DNA from: an uncultured Bacteroidales bacterium
GTDB taxonomy: Bacteria > Bacteroidota > Bacteroidia > Bacteroidales > Muribaculaceae
Direction of reading: 5' to 3'
DNA length: 64,000 nucleotides
Assembly (NCBI GenBank): GCA_900542185.1
Contig: UQMZ01000004.1
Location: 1-64,000 of the forward strand
In this document: piece by piece, positions 27,091-36,088 of the stretch
Layout of the letters: every line of letters begins with the position of its first letter
How positions within the stretch are numbered: the stretch's first letter is position 1
Made by a program: the position numbers and the translations under genes
The notes under the pieces: generated by a model
Told to the model about the DNA's origin: nothing
Seen by the model: only the letters and a program-made list of their open reading frames with translations
The model's database searches: none

Positions 27091-29718
27091 ATGGCAGAAA
27101 AAGCAAAGAAACCGGTGGAAACACCGTTGATGAAACAATATTACGAAATGAAGAAGAAGCATCCGGACGCGGTGCTTCTCTTTCGCGTGGGCGATTTCTA
27201 CGAGACCTTTTCCGACGACGCCATAACGGCGAGCGAGATATTGGGCATCACCCTGACGCGCCGCGCCAACGGCTCGGCCACATACGTGGAACTGGCGGGA
27301 TTCCCGCACCACGCCCTCGACACATACCTGCCGAAACTGGTGCGCGCCGGCAAGCGCGTGGCCATCTGCGAACAGTTGGAGGACCCGAAGCTGACCAAAA
27401 AGCTGGTGAAGCGCGGCATCACCGAACTTATCACGCCCGGCGTCAATATGTCGGAGGGCGCGCTGAACAACCGCGAGAACAACTTCCTCGCTGCCGTGCA
27501 TTTCAACAAGACGTCGGTAGGCATCGCCTTTCTGGACATATCCACGGGAGAGTTCGTGTGCGAACAGTGCGAACGCACGGCCGCCGACAAGCTGCTGACC
27601 AAGCTGCAGCCCAAGGAACTGCTGCGTATGCGCGGCACACACCAGGAATACGAGAACTCGCTGACTTACCGTTGCAGCGTCTATGAGCTGGACGACTGGA
27701 TATATACCATCGACGCGGCCTCGGAACGTCTGCAGCGCCATTTCGACACCATGTCGCTGAAGGGATTCGGTGTAGACGCCATCCCCGACGCCGTGATAGC
27801 CGCCGGCAGCATACTGCAATACCTGGACATCACGGGGCATACCAACCTGAAGCATATCAGCTCGTTGCGCCGTATCGGCAACGACCGGTACATGACGCTG
27901 GACCGTTTCACCATCCGCAACCTGGAGCTTGTGGCGCCCCTCACGCCCGAAGGCATGTCGCTGCTTGACGTGCTGGACCATACCGTCACCCCGATGGGCG
28001 CGCGTCTGCTGCGCAATTGGATTCTGTTCCCGCTGATCGACCCGGTGGCCATAAACCGGCGCCTGGATGTGGTGGACTATTTCTTCAAGGACGTATTGCT
28101 GCGCGACCGCTCCACCGAGATACTGAAACGTGTGGGCGACCTTGAGCGCCTTGTGTCACGCCTGGGCTTGCGGCGTATCGGTCCACGCGACACGGTGACG
28201 CTGCAGGCGGCGCTGGAATCCGTAGCCGAACTGCGCCGCCTCATGTCCGAGTCCGATTCCGACATACTCCGCGAGATGGCCGGGAGGATGCAAGACGTGT
28301 CGGCGGCCACAGACGCCATCAGGCGCACGCTGATGCCCGATCCGCCGGCTAAAGTGGGCGGCGCGGGACGCATCATAGCCTCGGGCGTACACCCCGAGCT
28401 GGACGAATGGCGCGACCTGCACGACAACGCAAACCTGCGTCTGGAGCAGATCAGAGTGCGCGAGACGGAACAGACCGGTATTCCCTCGCTCAAGATAGGA
28501 TTCAACAATGTGTTCGGCTACTACATCGAAGTCCGCAACACGCACAAGGACAAGGTGCCTGCGGAGTGGATACGCAAGCAGACGCTGACCGCCGCCGAAC
28601 GATACATCACTCCGGAGCTGAAGGATCTGGAGGAGAAGATAATGCAGGCGCGCGACCGGATAGACGCGCTGGAGGCGGAACTGTTCAACCAGTTGCTGGA
28701 CGGTCTGTCGCGGTTCATTACCGACATGCAGACCTTAGCCCATGCGGCCGAGCGTATCGACGTGCTTCTGGCCCTGGCCACCGCCGCCGAGCGTTTCAAG
28801 TATGTGCGTCCCGTAGTGGACGATTCGATGGAGCTGTCCATCACCGAGGGGCGCCATCCGGTGATAGAGCGCCGTCTCCCGGCGGGCGAGGCATACATAT
28901 CCAACAGCGTGCGCCTGGACTGCGACAAGAGCCAGATCATGATGATCACCGGACCGAACATGAGCGGTAAATCGGCGTTGCTGCGCCAGACAGCCCTGAT
29001 TACCCTGATGGCACAGATGGGTAGCTTCGTGCCGGCACAGGCCGCGCACATAGGCTTTGTGGACAAGATTTTCACCCGTGTAGGTGCCAGCGACAACATC
29101 TCGTTGGGAGAATCCACGTTCATGACCGAGATGAACGAAGCTTCGGCCATACTGAACAACATGACGGCACGTTCGCTCATCCTTTTCGACGAATTGGGCC
29201 GTGGCACCTCGACCTACGACGGCATATCCATAGCATGGGCCATCGTTGAGCATATCCACGAGAACGGCCGCTGCCGTCCCAAGACACTGTTCGCCACCCA
29301 TTACCATGAGTTGAACGAGATGGAGGGTACGTTTCAGCGCGTGGTCAATTACAACGTGTCTGTCAAGGAAATAAACGGGCGTGTGGTGTTCATGCGCAAG
29401 CTGGAACGCGGCGGCTCGGAGCACAGTTTCGGTATCCACGTGGCCAAGTTGGCGGGTATGCCGCCGTCGATAGTGCGCCGCGCCGAACAGGTGCTCAAGC
29501 AACTGGAGACAAAAGAAACGGACGCGCCCAAGGCCAATGTGGCCCAGTTAGGCACCGCCCGCGACGGGTATCAGTTAAGTTTCTTCCAGCTTGACGACCC
29601 GCTGCTTGAACAGATCCGCGACCGCCTGCTGACCCTGCAGATCGACAATCTGACGCCCCTCCAGGCCCTCGAGACACTGCACGGCCTGCAGTGCCTCCTC
29701 ACCGGCAAGCAACCATGA
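27091..29718 (+). CDS. mutS: DNA mismatch repair protein MutS
   Basis: An 875-residue mismatch-recognition ATPase. The mismatch-wedge motif F36-Y37-E38 lies in FRVGDFYETF; the clamp and core domains follow. The ATPase domain has Walker A GPNMSGKS (621-628), the signature STFMTEMNEAS, Walker B LILFDELGRGTSTYDG and the helix-turn-helix motif with FATHYHELNE. A C-terminal segment with FFQLDDPLLEQIRDRL links to the tail. All key residues are intact. Its downstream side is the insertion point of the restriction-modification island, 87 bp from the stop. Confidence 0.98.
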   Translation: MAEKAKKPVETPLMKQYYEMKKKHPDAVLLFRVGDFYETFSDDAITASEILGITLTRRANGSATYVELAGFPHHALDTYLPKLVRAGKRVAICEQLEDPKLTKKLVKRGITELITPGVNMSEGALNNRENNFLAAVHFNKTSVGIAFLDISTGEFVCEQCERTAADKLLTKLQPKELLRMRGTHQEYENSLTYRCSVYELDDWIYTIDAASERLQRHFDTMSLKGFGVDAIPDAVIAAGSILQYLDITGHTNLKHISSLRRIGNDRYMTLDRFTIRNLELVAPLTPEGMSLLDVLDHTVTPMGARLLRNWILFPLIDPVAINRRLDVVDYFFKDVLLRDRSTEILKRVGDLERLVSRLGLRRIGPRDTVTLQAALESVAELRRLMSESDSDILREMAGRMQDVSAATDAIRRTLMPDPPAKVGGAGRIIASGVHPELDEWRDLHDNANLRLEQIRVRETEQTGIPSLKIGFNNVFGYYIEVRNTHKDKVPAEWIRKQTLTAAERYITPELKDLEEKIMQARDRIDALEAELFNQLLDGLSRFITDMQTLAHAAERIDVLLALATAAERFKYVRPVVDDSMELSITEGRHPVIERRLPAGEAYISNSVRLDCDKSQIMMITGPNMSGKSALLRQTALITLMAQMGSFVPAQAAHIGFVDKIFTRVGASDNISLGESTFMTEMNEASAILNNMTARSLILFDELGRGTSTYDGISIAWAIVEHIHENGRCRPKTLFATHYHELNEMEGTFQRVVNYNVSVKEINGRVVFMRKLERGGSEHSFGIHVAKLAGMPPSIVRRAEQVLKQLETKETDAPKANVAQLGTARDGYQLSFFQLDDPLLEQIRDRLLTLQIDNLTPLQALETLHGLQCLLTGKQP

Positions 29719-29769
29719 CAAATCGGCTGCAAGCCTGAGCTGTCTTTAATTTCAGTAGCTATGAAGGCT

Positions 29770-29801
29770 TTTGGATATGTGGCATAATTATTATACTTTT
29801 G
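29770..29801 (+). promoter_or_regulatory. Promoter of the restriction-modification operon
   Basis: TTTG (29770-29773), a 20-nt spacer and TACTTTTG (29794-29801) form a complete Bacteroidetes promoter. The start codon at 29806 is only 4 nt after the -7 box, so the transcript should be leaderless or nearly so. Confidence 0.8.
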
Positions 29802-29805
29802 CATT

Positions 29806-31008
29806 ATGGATACCATAATAATTGGACAAGGATACAATCTTGCTGAAAATTCTTCAGTAGGGAAAGAGCTGGTAGACCTATTTCAGTCACACCGATTTAC
29901 TTCATTCACATGTCTGGTAGCATTTGCAAGCTATGGAGGAGTTAGTGCATTAAGACAAGAAATACTGAATGCCAAGACCAATAATGTAAACATCAAGGTT
30001 GTTTTAGGTGTAGATCAGAAAGGAACTTCAAAAGAAGCCTTAGAAGAAGTTCTTTCCTGGGACGTTAATGCGTGTATATATCACACAAATGATTTCAATA
30101 TTTTTCACCCCAAAATATATTTGTTTGAGAACGAAGATATTTTCACACTGATAGTGGGGTCCAACAATCTAACTGTACCCGGTTTAGTACAAAATGTGGA
30201 ATGTTCTTTAATGATTAAAGACATTAAAAGCAATCCTGTATTGGCAAAATTCTATGATTATTGGGACGGAATTCTAAATGGTACAGAGATTAATCTTTAC
30301 CCTATCACTCAAGAACTCATCGATAATCTATATGCCGATAATATCATAACGCTTGAATCGCTGCGTATTGAACGATATGATAATGGCGAAGACGAACAAG
30401 AGGGAGCCGGCGAAACAAAAAGACTGAATTTTAATAAAGCAGGTGTGCAGTCCCTTCCTTCTTGCTTTACTCCCAAACGGAAACAAAGACAGGTCAAAAT
30501 CAAATCTAAAAATGACAATCCGACTACAAACTCTCGTTCTGAAGTTGTCAAGACCATAGGCGAGCAAGTCTTAATTGCAGAGATTGGAGGAGGCCCGCGA
30601 TGGAAACAAGTAAACTTTCCTATAAAAATATTTCAAGATTTCTTTGGTGCGTCACGCGGAGACAATAGTTATAAAATCGAGCTGTTGAATATCGCAAAAG
30701 ACGGGACATTAGGAGAAGTAGAGGAACGACAGGCAGTAACAGTAAAGAGTAACAATTTCCGATTCGAGATTAATTGTGAAGAAACAAGCAGCGAATATCC
30801 GGGGGTACTCAATCGTCCAATCGGTTTGTTCATCAAACTGGATAATTCAGAATTTCTGTATCAGGTTCTCATGCCCGATTATCCTGCTTATAAGAAGATT
30901 AAAGATTACCTGCAAATTGAAGCCAAACCTAAGCGGGAGTACGAACTTAAGCGTGTTATCGTTGATGTAGAAGCCATTCATGCCCTCTATCCTGAACTTA
31001 TAATATAA
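29806..31008 (+). CDS. PLD-domain restriction endonuclease-like protein
   Basis: A 400-residue protein, first gene of an AT-rich three-gene operon. Residues 1-170 form a phospholipase-D-type nuclease half: H101-x-K103 in FHPKIYLF followed by GSNN (118-121). A single such motif implies a dimeric active site, as known for BfiI. Residues about 255-330 (KQVNFPIKIFQDFFGASRGD onward) resemble a B3-like DNA-recognition domain found at the C-terminus of NgoFVII/BfiI-type enzymes; I infer this from fold-like pattern, not from an alignment. PLD nucleases of this kind cut DNA without metal ions. The one-base stop-start overlap with a D12 methyltransferase gene and the following second methyltransferase gene make a restriction enzyme the best call. 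Confidence 0.75.
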   Translation: MDTIIIGQGYNLAENSSVGKELVDLFQSHRFTSFTCLVAFASYGGVSALRQEILNAKTNNVNIKVVLGVDQKGTSKEALEEVLSWDVNACIYHTNDFNIFHPKIYLFENEDIFTLIVGSNNLTVPGLVQNVECSLMIKDIKSNPVLAKFYDYWDGILNGTEINLYPITQELIDNLYADNIITLESLRIERYDNGEDEQEGAGETKRLNFNKAGVQSLPSCFTPKRKQRQVKIKSKNDNPTTNSRSEVVKTIGEQVLIAEIGGGPRWKQVNFPIKIFQDFFGASRGDNSYKIELLNIAKDGTLGEVEERQAVTVKSNNFRFEINCEETSSEYPGVLNRPIGLFIKLDNSEFLYQVLMPDYPAYKKIKDYLQIEAKPKREYELKRVIVDVEAIHALYPELII

Positions 31009-32315
31009 TGGGATATCATTTTAGAACATTAAATTATTTAGGCAGCAAATTACGGCTCCTTGATTTCATCGAGGAGAATATCCAGCGTATAACAAATGAC
31101 AAACAAGGAGTGTGTGACTTATTTGCTGGTTCCGGATGTGTCTCATATAAATTATCTGAACATTATGCAGTAACATCATGCGATATCCAGAACTACTCAA
31201 CAGTAATTTCAAATGCTTTATTAAAGAAGTTCGATATAACAAACAACGATATTAATGAATTAATTCAAATCATACAATCGGAGAAAACATTGCATGATTG
31301 TTTTATTCCATTAATCGAAACTGAAGAACAAGCTATACGATTCAAAGACCTTGAAACTTTAACAGAAATACTCGAAACAGGCTCAATAGAAGTTTTTCGT
31401 TTAGAGAACAAAAGGACCTGTTTGAATCATAGGCTACATGAAGTATTGGATAATCTTAGCAAGAATGACTTTTTAAACAGAAAATCTTTAATAAGTCGTT
31501 ATTATGGAGGCATTTATTTTTCATATCGCCAAGCCGTGGCTATTGATATAATACTTGAATCAATCCAGAATCACATTGCCGAAGATAAACGCGACTTTTT
31601 TCTTGCCGCGCTTTTAAGCACAGCAAGTGATGTAGTCGACACAGTTGGTAAGCATTTCGCCCAACCCATTAAGGCTCGCGATGCAAAAGGTAATATTAAA
31701 ATCACTGTATACAATAAGGCGCTACAGGATAAAACCATAGATATTATCGAATTGTACAAAGACTGGATATATCGCTACAAGTCTTTGCCGAAGTCTGATT
31801 ATGTTTGCCAAACAATACAAGGAGATTACATTAAATGCTTACGGAACTTGCCGGATTCTGTAAAAACCATTTACGCAGATCCTCCATATACAAGAGATCA
31901 TTACAGCAGGTTCTATCATGTACTGGAAACAATAACATTAAGGGATTCTCCTGAATTGACAACTACAAACATACGCGGAGAAAAACATATAAGCAACGGA
32001 ATTTATAGGAAAGACCGTCACCAATCTCCATTCTGCATAATGAGTAAAGCCCACGATGCATTTAAAGAAATGTTCGAGATCACATCCTCTGGTGACAAGA
32101 ATCTGGTGCTTTCGTATTCACCGTATGACGAAACAAAAAAAACTCACCCTCGCGTAGTGACATTGAGACAATTGTTGGATTTGGCCAGAGTCTATTACCA
32201 ACACGTCGATTTAATTTCTGCAGGTAAATTCAAGCATAATAAGCTGAACTCAACAGAACATTTTCTTGATGCCTCATCTGAGGCTGAAGTGTTAATCGTC
32301 TGCACTAATGAATGA
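31008..32315 (+). CDS. D12-class adenine-N6 DNA methyltransferase
   Basis: A 435-residue alpha-class methyltransferase. NYLGSKLRLLDFI (9-21) is motif X, DLFAGSG (37-43) is the SAM-binding motif I, and DPPYT (291-295) is catalytic motif IV, in the alpha order X-I-IV. A long target-recognition region lies between motifs I and IV, wider than in Dam-like enzymes. It would methylate adenine in one strand of the recognition site. It overlaps the PLD gene by one base and is 3 bp from the next methyltransferase gene, so the three are one operon. The AT-rich composition is unlike the surrounding chromosome. Confidence 0.88.
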   Translation: MGYHFRTLNYLGSKLRLLDFIEENIQRITNDKQGVCDLFAGSGCVSYKLSEHYAVTSCDIQNYSTVISNALLKKFDITNNDINELIQIIQSEKTLHDCFIPLIETEEQAIRFKDLETLTEILETGSIEVFRLENKRTCLNHRLHEVLDNLSKNDFLNRKSLISRYYGGIYFSYRQAVAIDIILESIQNHIAEDKRDFFLAALLSTASDVVDTVGKHFAQPIKARDAKGNIKITVYNKALQDKTIDIIELYKDWIYRYKSLPKSDYVCQTIQGDYIKCLRNLPDSVKTIYADPPYTRDHYSRFYHVLETITLRDSPELTTTNIRGEKHISNGIYRKDRHQSPFCIMSKAHDAFKEMFEITSSGDKNLVLSYSPYDETKKTHPRVVTLRQLLDLARVYYQHVDLISAGKFKHNKLNSTEHFLDASSEAEVLIVCTNE

Positions 32316-32318
32316 CTT

Positions 32319-33998
32319 ATGATGCTAAATAATAGATTCATCTATGAAGCCGATTCCTCAATTGGCTCATATGATTGTCCTAACATCCTTATAAAAGGAA
32401 ACAATAAGGAAATTCTACCCGAACTCATCAAAGAATACGGTGGAAAGGTAAAATGTATCTATATCGATCCACCGTATAATAACGGCGATTCCTATCATTA
32501 CTATGACGATAATATAGCTGAAACAAATTGGCTTAGAGACATCCATAACGTGCTTATATATTTAAGAATGCTAATGTCAAAAGACGGAAGCGTCTGGATT
32601 TCAATTGATGACAGAGAGATGGCATACCTAAAAGTCGAGGCAGATAAAGTTTTTGGGAGAGAAAACTTCGCCGGCACTATTGTATGGCAGCAACGCAAAA
32701 CCCGAGAAAACCGGGCCTTGTTCTCTTATAACCATGAATATATACTTGTATATGCAAAAGATATAAAGAAATTCAAGAAATCAAGGAATCTGCTTCCTGT
32801 TGATAATGATTTTATTGACAATAAATACAAGAACCCTGACAATGATCCACGTGGGCCATGGCAGTCTGTAAGCGCAAGTGTACAAGCAGGTCATGCTGTC
32901 CCAAGCCAGTTTTATACTATTGTATCGCCTACCGGAATAGAACACAATCCTCCTAAAGGTAGATGTTGGGTATATAATGAGCAGCGTATGAAGACCGAAA
33001 TATCCCTTGGGAATATTTGGTTTGGCGCCGATGGTTCAAACGTGCCACGTATTAAGAAATTCTTACGCTCCGCCAAGATTGGATTAACACCACAGACACT
33101 ATGGTCAGATGATAGGTACGGAACCACCGACAGCGCAAAAAAACACTTATTAAATTTATTTCCAAATCTCGAAAAGGTTTTTGAAACACCTAAACCTGAA
33201 GAACTAATCGCCCAGATTCTTCATATAGCCACTAATGAAGGAGATTTGGTATTAGATTGCTATGCCGGCTCAGGTACTACTCTGACAGCAGCTCACAAAA
33301 CAAAAAGACATTATATAGGCATAGAGATAGGCGATGACACTACCAAATTGATAGTTAACCGCTTGAATAAAGTCATTGAGGGAGAAAAAGGAGGAATCTC
33401 TGAAATCCAACAATGGAAAGGAGGCGGTGAATTCACATACTTTTCTTTTGATAAGTCTCCAAGAATCGACAATTCATTGTGTAACGCTTCCAGAACAATA
33501 CAAAAGAACCCAGTCTATCATCAACTTAATCTATTCTCTTTATTTGAGGAATATGGCGAAAAACCGTTCTTGAAAAATGAGATTGTACGTGAACCAAATT
33601 CCATCTATTATGGACATCACAAAATTGAATACGCCCGAAACGTACTCATATCTCTTGTAAAAAGAGACAATGAAGATATTTTTATCAATCGTTCAGCGAC
33701 TTTATACTATACCGGCAAGAAGTTCCCATCAACTGTTGCCTTTAATAAATTATATTATTTCATGCCCTACCTAAAAGGGAAAGGGATTCGAGATCTGTAT
33801 ATCATTAAGGTTGCTAGAATTGGATCCCGCAAGGAAGGACAACCGGACGAAAACAACAATGATCTTCGTCTGGTTTTTGAGATAGAATTCGTGAAACAAT
33901 TATTCGCCGATTATAAATCAATCGATTTAAAGATATGGCGAACATTCACGGATACTATTTTATCTGAAATTATCCAAGACCCTATGCTGAATGATTAA
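32319..33998 (+). CDS. Beta-class site-specific DNA methyltransferase (type III Mod-like)
   Basis: A 559-residue methyltransferase with catalytic DPPYN (50-54) before the SAM motif DCYAGSGTT (313-321), the beta order shared by type III Mod and many type II adenine/cytosine-N4 enzymes. The DPPY form fits adenine-N6. Residues about 360-559 lack methyltransferase motifs and may be a recognition or subunit-contact domain. No type III Res helicase is present, so this is not a classical type III system. Together with the D12 enzyme it could protect the two strands of an asymmetric site. The stop overlaps the convergent prfB stop by 3 bases. Confidence 0.88.
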   Translation: MMLNNRFIYEADSSIGSYDCPNILIKGNNKEILPELIKEYGGKVKCIYIDPPYNNGDSYHYYDDNIAETNWLRDIHNVLIYLRMLMSKDGSVWISIDDREMAYLKVEADKVFGRENFAGTIVWQQRKTRENRALFSYNHEYILVYAKDIKKFKKSRNLLPVDNDFIDNKYKNPDNDPRGPWQSVSASVQAGHAVPSQFYTIVSPTGIEHNPPKGRCWVYNEQRMKTEISLGNIWFGADGSNVPRIKKFLRSAKIGLTPQTLWSDDRYGTTDSAKKHLLNLFPNLEKVFETPKPEELIAQILHIATNEGDLVLDCYAGSGTTLTAAHKTKRHYIGIEIGDDTTKLIVNRLNKVIEGEKGGISEIQQWKGGGEFTYFSFDKSPRIDNSLCNASRTIQKNPVYHQLNLFSLFEEYGEKPFLKNEIVREPNSIYYGHHKIEYARNVLISLVKRDNEDIFINRSATLYYTGKKFPSTVAFNKLYYFMPYLKGKGIRDLYIIKVARIGSRKEGQPDENNNDLRLVFEIEFVKQLFADYKSIDLKIWRTFTDTILSEIIQDPMLND

Positions 33999-35110
33999 TC
34001 CTGGTCGGCGGCGAATTCCATCAGGTAGGCCTTGATGAAGCCGTCGATGCCGCCGTCCATCACGCCGTTCACGTCCGAAGTCTGGAAGTTGGTGCGGTGG
34101 TCCTTGACGCGGCGGTCGTCGAACACGTAGCTGCGTATCTGCGAACCCCATTCTATCTTCTTCTTGCCGGCCTCAACCTTGGCCTGCTCCTCCATGCGGT
34201 GCTTCAGCTCCTTGTCATACAGGATGGAGCGCAGCTGACGCATGGCGTTCTCCTTGTTCTTGGGCTGGTCGCGCGTCTCGGTGTTCTCGATCAGAATCTC
34301 CTCCTCCTCGCCGGTGTAAGGGTCGGTGTACTGGTAGCGCAGACGTACGCCGGATTCCACCTTGTTCACATTCTGACCGCCGGCGCCGCCCGAACGGAAG
34401 GTATCCCACGACACACGTGCCGGCTCCACCACTACCTCGATTGAATCATCTACAAGCGGAGTGACGAACACCGACGCGAACGATGTCATGCGTTTGCCCT
34501 GCGCGTTGTACGGGCTGACACGCACTAAGCGGTGCACGCCGTTCTCGCTCTTGAGGAAGCCGTAGGCATAATCGCCCTCTATGTTGATGGTCACGGACTT
34601 TATGCCGGCCTCGTCGCCGTCGAGCAGCTGTGCTATCGATGTCTTGTAGCCGTGACGCTCGGCATAACGCAGATAGAGGCGCATCAGCATCGACGCCCAG
34701 TCCTGGCTTTCGGTACCGCCTGCGCCGGAATTGATCTTCAGCACGACGCCCAGCTTGTCCTCCTCGCGACGGAGCATGTTACGGAGTTCCAGCTTCTCGA
34801 CATCCTCCAGGGTCTTGGCGTAAGCCTCGTCAATCTCCTCCTCGGTCACCAGTCCTTCCTTAATGAAGTCCATCGAGAGTTTCAGTTCCTCCAGTTGCTT
34901 TTCCAGAGCCGTATACGAGTCAATCCAGAAATGGATACCCTTGATTTTGCGCATCTGGGCCTCCGCCTTCTCGCGGTCGTCCCAGAAGTCAGCCACATGC
35001 GTGCGCAACTCCTCCTCCTCGACTTCAATCTTCTTCGACTCAATGTCAAGGTAACGGTTCAGGTCCTCTACTCTCTTTTCTATATCCTTCAGCTGGTCAC
35101 CAGTTATCAT
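33995..35110 (-). CDS. prfB: Peptide chain release factor 2
   Basis: A 371-residue release factor reading UGA/UAA stop codons. GGQ (in GGAGGQNVNKVE) is present for peptidyl-tRNA hydrolysis. The stop-recognition tripeptide is SPY (RVSPYNAQGKRMTSFASV) where the textbook RF2 form is SPF; RF1 would have PxT, so RF2 is secure. The usual in-frame UGA and +1 programmed frameshift near codon 20-25 are absent: the coding strand reads TAC CTT GAC ATT without the extra T (complement at 35045-35050), so the gene is translated straight through. The 3' end abuts the restriction-modification island. Confidence 0.97.
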   Translation of the reverse strand: MITGDQLKDIEKRVEDLNRYLDIESKKIEVEEEELRTHVADFWDDREKAEAQMRKIKGIHFWIDSYTALEKQLEELKLSMDFIKEGLVTEEEIDEAYAKTLEDVEKLELRNMLRREEDKLGVVLKINSGAGGTESQDWASMLMRLYLRYAERHGYKTSIAQLLDGDEAGIKSVTINIEGDYAYGFLKSENGVHRLVRVSPYNAQGKRMTSFASVFVTPLVDDSIEVVVEPARVSWDTFRSGGAGGQNVNKVESGVRLRYQYTDPYTGEEEEILIENTETRDQPKNKENAMRQLRSILYDKELKHRMEEQAKVEAGKKKIEWGSQIRSYVFDDRRVKDHRTNFQTSDVNGVMDGGIDGFIKAYLMEFAADQD

Positions 35111-35140
35111 ATCTTTCTTATTTCGCTGCTATTATTCTGC

Positions 35141-35148
35141 AAAATTAC
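35141..35148 (-). promoter_or_regulatory. -7 box of prfB
   Basis: Minus-strand TAATTTTG, 30 bp upstream of the start codon; no clear -33 element. Confidence 0.5.
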
Positions 35149-35284
35149 AAAAAATCACTCTATTATGAAAATCCGGCGTATTATCTGCATTCCACTACAC
35201 TTTACCGAAGATATATGGACCAAACTCTTTGACGGACTCTGTTGTTACGTATATAGTTACGAAACAATCTAAAAAAGAAATATT

Positions 35285-35509
35285 ATGAAAGAATTAATTG
35301 AAAAGGGAAAGACCTGCAAGCATGACATTCTGACCCATGTCTTGGGTTATCATAAGGAAGACCATGTACGTCACATCGTGCACCTCGCTATCGCATCGGC
35401 GGCATTAAGCATCGCCATCACCACGCTGTGCAAGGTGGCCCGCATCCATCACGACGTGAAGCGTCTTGAACATGACGTAGAACCGCATAAGAAACACCAC
35501 CTGATCTGA
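35285..35509 (+). CDS. Small histidine-rich membrane protein of unknown function
   Basis: A 74-residue protein with one likely membrane segment (about 33-52, LAIASAALSIAITTLCKVA) flanked by His-rich ends. Twelve of 74 residues are histidine, including HDILTHVLGYHKEDHVRHIVH before the membrane segment and HHDVKRLEHDVEPHKKHHLI after it, plus two cysteines. Such spacing suggests metal binding, but this is inference. I do not recognise a family. It stands alone between prfB and folK with a short AT-rich upstream region and no visible partner. Codon use matches the chromosome, so it is probably a real resident gene. Confidence 0.65.
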   Translation: MKELIEKGKTCKHDILTHVLGYHKEDHVRHIVHLAIASAALSIAITTLCKVARIHHDVKRLEHDVEPHKKHHLI

Positions 35510-35538
35510 AGTCAAAAGTCAGAGTGATGAGGTATTAG

Positions 35539-36024
35539 TTATAAATCCTCATTGTCAGGTTCCAGATTCGCAAGCATCTCGCCGCAGGTCAGTCCTGTGG
35601 CGGGATGTTTCCATATCGGGGCTAATTCCACCATCGGCTTGAGGAAGAATTCGCGCTCCTCCAAGTGCGGATGCGGCACTTTCAGTTCGGGGGTGTCTAT
35701 CTGCATCTCGTCCACGGCCACGATGTCGATGTCTACGACACGGTCCACGTAACGGCCTTCGGCGTCGCGGTGGACACCGCCGCCCAACTCCCGCTCTATC
35801 TCCTGCAGCCCGGCAAGCATCTGCATTGGTTCCAGGTCGCTGACAAGCCGCACGCCGATGTTCATGAAGGCGTTGTCGCTCTCGTAGCCCCACGGCTGCG
35901 ACTCCACTATGTGCGACAGTTCCATCCAGCCGTAACGGCCCATGATGCGCTGTGCCGCTCGGCTGATGTTGAGACGGCGATTGCCTAAGTTACTGCCTAT
36001 GTTCAGAAAATAATTCATATACAA
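35539..36024 (-). CDS. folK: 6-hydroxymethyl-7,8-dihydropterin pyrophosphokinase
   Basis: A 161-residue cytoplasmic enzyme of folate biosynthesis that transfers pyrophosphate from ATP to 6-hydroxymethyl-dihydropterin. Hallmarks: LNIGSNLGNR at the N-terminus, SQPWGYE, and the HPPK signature region with DRVVDIDIVAVDEM and VPHPHLEEREFFLKPMVELAP. The length is normal. The Met at residue 3 is an alternative start. It is downstream of infB but separated by a hairpin at 36027-36077, so at least part of its expression depends on readthrough or on a promoter within that short gap. No other folate gene is adjacent. Confidence 0.96.
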   Translation of the reverse strand: MYMNYFLNIGSNLGNRRLNISRAAQRIMGRYGWMELSHIVESQPWGYESDNAFMNIGVRLVSDLEPMQMLAGLQEIERELGGGVHRDAEGRYVDRVVDIDIVAVDEMQIDTPELKVPHPHLEEREFFLKPMVELAPIWKHPATGLTCGEMLANLEPDNEDL

Positions 36025-36026
36025 GA

Positions 36027-36077
36027 AAAGCGCGTGGTGACGGCTGGCTTTGATTCAGCACCGTTACCACGCGCTTT
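36027..36077 (-). terminator. Hairpin between infB and folK
   Basis: A 17-bp stem with one mismatch (36061-36077 with 36027-36043) and a 17-nt loop lies 11 bp after infB. On the minus strand it is followed by only a weak U stretch (CTTTTCTT), so it may terminate partially or protect the infB mRNA 3' end. Confidence 0.8.
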
Positions 36078-36088
36078 GTTATCGGGTT

